A stretch of DNA of 7,816 nt, taken from assembly GCA_947458675.1 (NCBI GenBank), contig CANHAW010000085.1, positions 1-7,816 of the forward strand. The letters run 5' to 3'. This document shows, one piece after another, positions 5,940 to 7,816 of the stretch. The notes beneath the pieces were generated by a model. It worked only from the letters and a program-made list of their open reading frames with translations, had not been told where the DNA came from and did not search any database. Each line of letters starts with the position of its first letter. Position 1 is the first letter of the stretch. This DNA is from Beijerinckiaceae bacterium. Its GTDB lineage: Bacteria > Pseudomonadota > Alphaproteobacteria > Rhizobiales > Beijerinckiaceae. The position numbers and the translations under genes are program-made.

Positions 5940-7816
5940 TCAGGCCTTGCGTCGGCGGCTCTCGCCGATCCAGCCCAGAATGATTCCGCCCAGCAAAGCG
6001 ATCAGGCCGATAAAGCCGATGGCAAGCGATGACACGCCAATGCCGGTGACAATGCTGGAACCTGTGCGCTTCACCGCGGCATAATCTGCGCCGCCATAAA
6101 CAAGCGCTTCGCGCATGGCGACAAGACGCGGGATTTGAATCTCATCATTGGCGCCAGCTGAAATGCGCCGCACCGTGCCGCCACTTGCCTCGGCAAGAGG
6201 ACGCAGACGCTCAGTGGTGGAAACCACATTCTGGAATTCGCGCGGATTTTCCGGCCCGACATTCACCAAAGCCGACAATTCGCCATCGCTGATGCGATAA
6301 AGCCCGAAATCCTCGACATTGACGAGGGCTTGCGACAGGCCGGGCTCGCCTTGCGCGAGGCTCACCTGCCGGCTTGCGCCATTCGGGCCCGTGAGCGTGA
6401 CGGGCTCCGTTTGCGTTTTCAACGTCTGGCGCGTGATGGTGATCTCGCGCCCGCGCGCTGTGGCACGCAGAGCTTCTTCTTCAAGCTCGGGCTCTTTCAT
6501 CAACCAATGCGCCATGCGGCGCATGAGATCGAGATGAGGCCCGCCGCCCTGAAAACCGCGCGCCCAAAGCCAGATCTGATCGGACAGCATCAGGCCGACG
6601 CGGCCCTTTTCTTCGCGCGAGAGAAGCACGAGCGGCTGATTGTCGACACCGTTCAAAATCGCTGTGCCGCGCAGGCGCTCGGCTGCGACCTGACGATACC
6701 ATTCGCTCCACGCCGGCGGCGAGTTCTCCGAGCCCGGCAGCGCGCGCGTGACGGGATGTTTGCGCCCATCCTCCGAAATCTGCGCGCGGAAGGGACGCTC
6801 GATAATCGCGCTCGGGCGCGCCGGCGAAATCTTGCCCAGCGGCGAATAGAACAAACCATCGGGACCGGAAAAATCCGGCCCGGCAGCAATCAGCAAGGCG
6901 CCACCCTCGCGCACATAGCGCACCATATTTTCGAAATAGACCGAAGGCAGAATGGTCTGGTTCGAATAACGATCGAGGATGATCAGATCGAAATCGCGAA
7001 TGCGCCGCCCGAACAGATCGCTGGTTGGAAAAGCAATCAGCGACAATTCGCTGATCGGCGTTCCGTCCTGCTTTTCCGGCGGGCGCAGAATGGTGAAATG
7101 GACGAGATCGACATTGGCATCGGACTTCAGAAGATTGCGCCAGGTGCGCTCGCCTGAATGGGGCTCACCCGACACCAGCAAAACTTTCAGCTTGTCGCGC
7201 ACACCCTCAACCGTCAGCACGGCCTTGTTGTTGATGTCGGTCAATTCTTCGGGCAAAGCAGCGGCTTCGAATTCGAGCACATTCGGCCCGCCGTGATCGA
7301 TGAGCACAGGCACGCGCACAAGCAGGCCGGGGCGCAGGCGCAGATTTGCGACATTAACGCCATCGCGACGCAGGCGCACCGCCACGGGCTCGTTGGAACC
7401 GCCCGTATCATGGACGCGAATACCGACACTGATTTCTTTGCCGACGAGACCGAAGCGCGGCGCCTCGACCAGCTCGATGCGGCGGTCGCGCTCGCCCTCG
7501 CGCCCCGTGATGAAAACATGCAGCGGCGCATTGAAACCAAGCGCACCGACATTGGCAGGAATATCATGCACCACGCCGTCGGTGACGAGAAACGCGCCAC
7601 CGATGCGCTCTGGCGGCACATCGGCCAAAGCTGCATTGAGAGATGCAAAAAGCCGCGTGCCGTCATTGCCGGAATCGACGCCGCCGCCATCGATAAAGCG
7701 CAGATCGACATGACCGAGTGCAGCGAAATTCTTTTCGATCTCGGCGCGCGCTTTGTCGGTCTGCGCGCGGCGCTCGCGGATCGACTGGCTGGCGCTGCGG
7801 TCGAGCACGACAGCCA
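5940..7816 (-). CDS. Membrane-anchored VWA / glutamine-amidotransferase-like protein, 5' end off the window
   Basis: The frame stays open to the right edge, giving 624 visible residues before TGA. A GTG at 7808 lies inside a VWA first strand (AVVLDRSAS), so it is not the start; perhaps 60-100 residues with membrane helices are missing. Counting from that GTG codon, a VWA-like domain shows a MIDAS DRSAS (3-7) and VTDG (75-78). A probable beta-sandwich follows (about 105-205), then a class I glutamine-amidotransferase-like fold (about 206-440). A final hydrophobic helix at about 593-613 ends in the basic tail ESRRRKA. No cysteine occurs anywhere in the visible part, so the amidotransferase fold cannot use a Cys nucleophile. 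Homologues in Rhizobiales usually sit with MoxR ATPase, DUF58 and DUF4159 genes (recalled from family knowledge), suggesting a chaperone-like or envelope assembly role. The exact function is unknown. Confidence 0.88.
   Translation of the reverse strand, partial: AVVLDRSASQSIRERRAQTDKARAEIEKNFAALGHVDLRFIDGGGVDSGNDGTRLFASLNAALADVPPERIGGAFLVTDGVVHDIPANVGALGFNAPLHVFITGREGERDRRIELVEAPRFGLVGKEISVGIRVHDTGGSNEPVAVRLRRDGVNVANLRLRPGLLVRVPVLIDHGGPNVLEFEAAALPEELTDINNKAVLTVEGVRDKLKVLLVSGEPHSGERTWRNLLKSDANVDLVHFTILRPPEKQDGTPISELSLIAFPTSDLFGRRIRDFDLIILDRYSNQTILPSVYFENMVRYVREGGALLIAAGPDFSGPDGLFYSPLGKISPARPSAIIERPFRAQISEDGRKHPVTRALPGSENSPPAWSEWYRQVAAERLRGTAILNGVDNQPLVLLSREEKGRVGLMLSDQIWLWARGFQGGGPHLDLMRRMAHWLMKEPELEEEALRATARGREITITRQTLKTQTEPVTLTGPNGASRQVSLAQGEPGLSQALVNVEDFGLYRISDGELSALVNVGPENPREFQNVVSTTERLRPLAEASGGTVRRISAGANDEIQIPRLVAMREALVYGGADYAAVKRTGSSIVTGIGVSSLAIGFIGLIALLGGIILGWIGESRRRKA

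Noticed and set aside
6330..7157. Plus-strand open frame (275 codons) opposite the VWA/amidotransferase-like gene
   Set aside because: It is a shadow frame; the minus strand is one coherent multi-domain protein.
7806..7808. GTG as the start of the membrane-protein gene
   Set aside because: It codes for a valine within the first VWA strand just before the MIDAS motif, and the frame continues upstream to the window edge.

Overview
The window looks like chromosome from an alphaproteobacterium of the Hyphomicrobiales (Rhizobiales), possibly near Beijerinckiaceae or Bradyrhizobiaceae. The reasons are high-GC coding sequence, a membrane-bound ferritin/VIT1 iron exporter (MbfA) of rhizobial type, a perfect Irr-type iron control element (ICE) in front of it, and a large VWA/glutamine-amidotransferase-like membrane protein of a kind common in that order. 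The genus cannot be fixed from this sequence. There are six protein genes, two of them cut by the window edges, plus a probable leader-peptide ORF. I see no tRNA, rRNA, CRISPR array, insertion sequence or prophage.

Left part (1-4806, minus strand). Reading in the direction of transcription, mbfA (4730-3759) is followed by a class III metallophosphoesterase (3762-2842). The two overlap by four bases (TTGA), so they are probably co-transcribed and translationally coupled. After a 93-base gap holding a GC-rich hairpin comes a large single-chain 5-oxoprolinase/hydantoinase (2748 to beyond base 1), of which 916 residues are visible. A 17-bp perfect inverted repeat matching the ICE recognised by Irr lies 29 bases upstream of mbfA. 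It places iron efflux, and probably the phosphoesterase, under iron/heme-responsive repression.

Middle part (4807-5927, plus strand). A NUDIX hydrolase diverges from mbfA across a 76-base region that contains the ICE. It is followed by 134 bases holding a well-started 12-codon ORF, a strong GC hairpin and a Shine-Dalgarno sequence that can pair with two upstream segments. This has the layout of an attenuator or leader for the next gene, a YhbS-like GNAT acetyltransferase.

Right part (5940-7816, minus strand). This is the C-terminal 624 residues of a membrane-anchored protein with a VWA-like domain, a probable beta-sandwich, a glutamine-amidotransferase-like fold without any cysteine, and a C-terminal transmembrane helix. 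Its 3' end converges on the GNAT gene with only 12 bases between them. Apart from the iron-linked pair and the short NUDIX-GNAT plus-strand run, the genes look like unrelated housekeeping or accessory functions. The most notable points are the iron regulatory site with its coupled phosphoesterase, and the leader-peptide/hairpin arrangement before the acetyltransferase.
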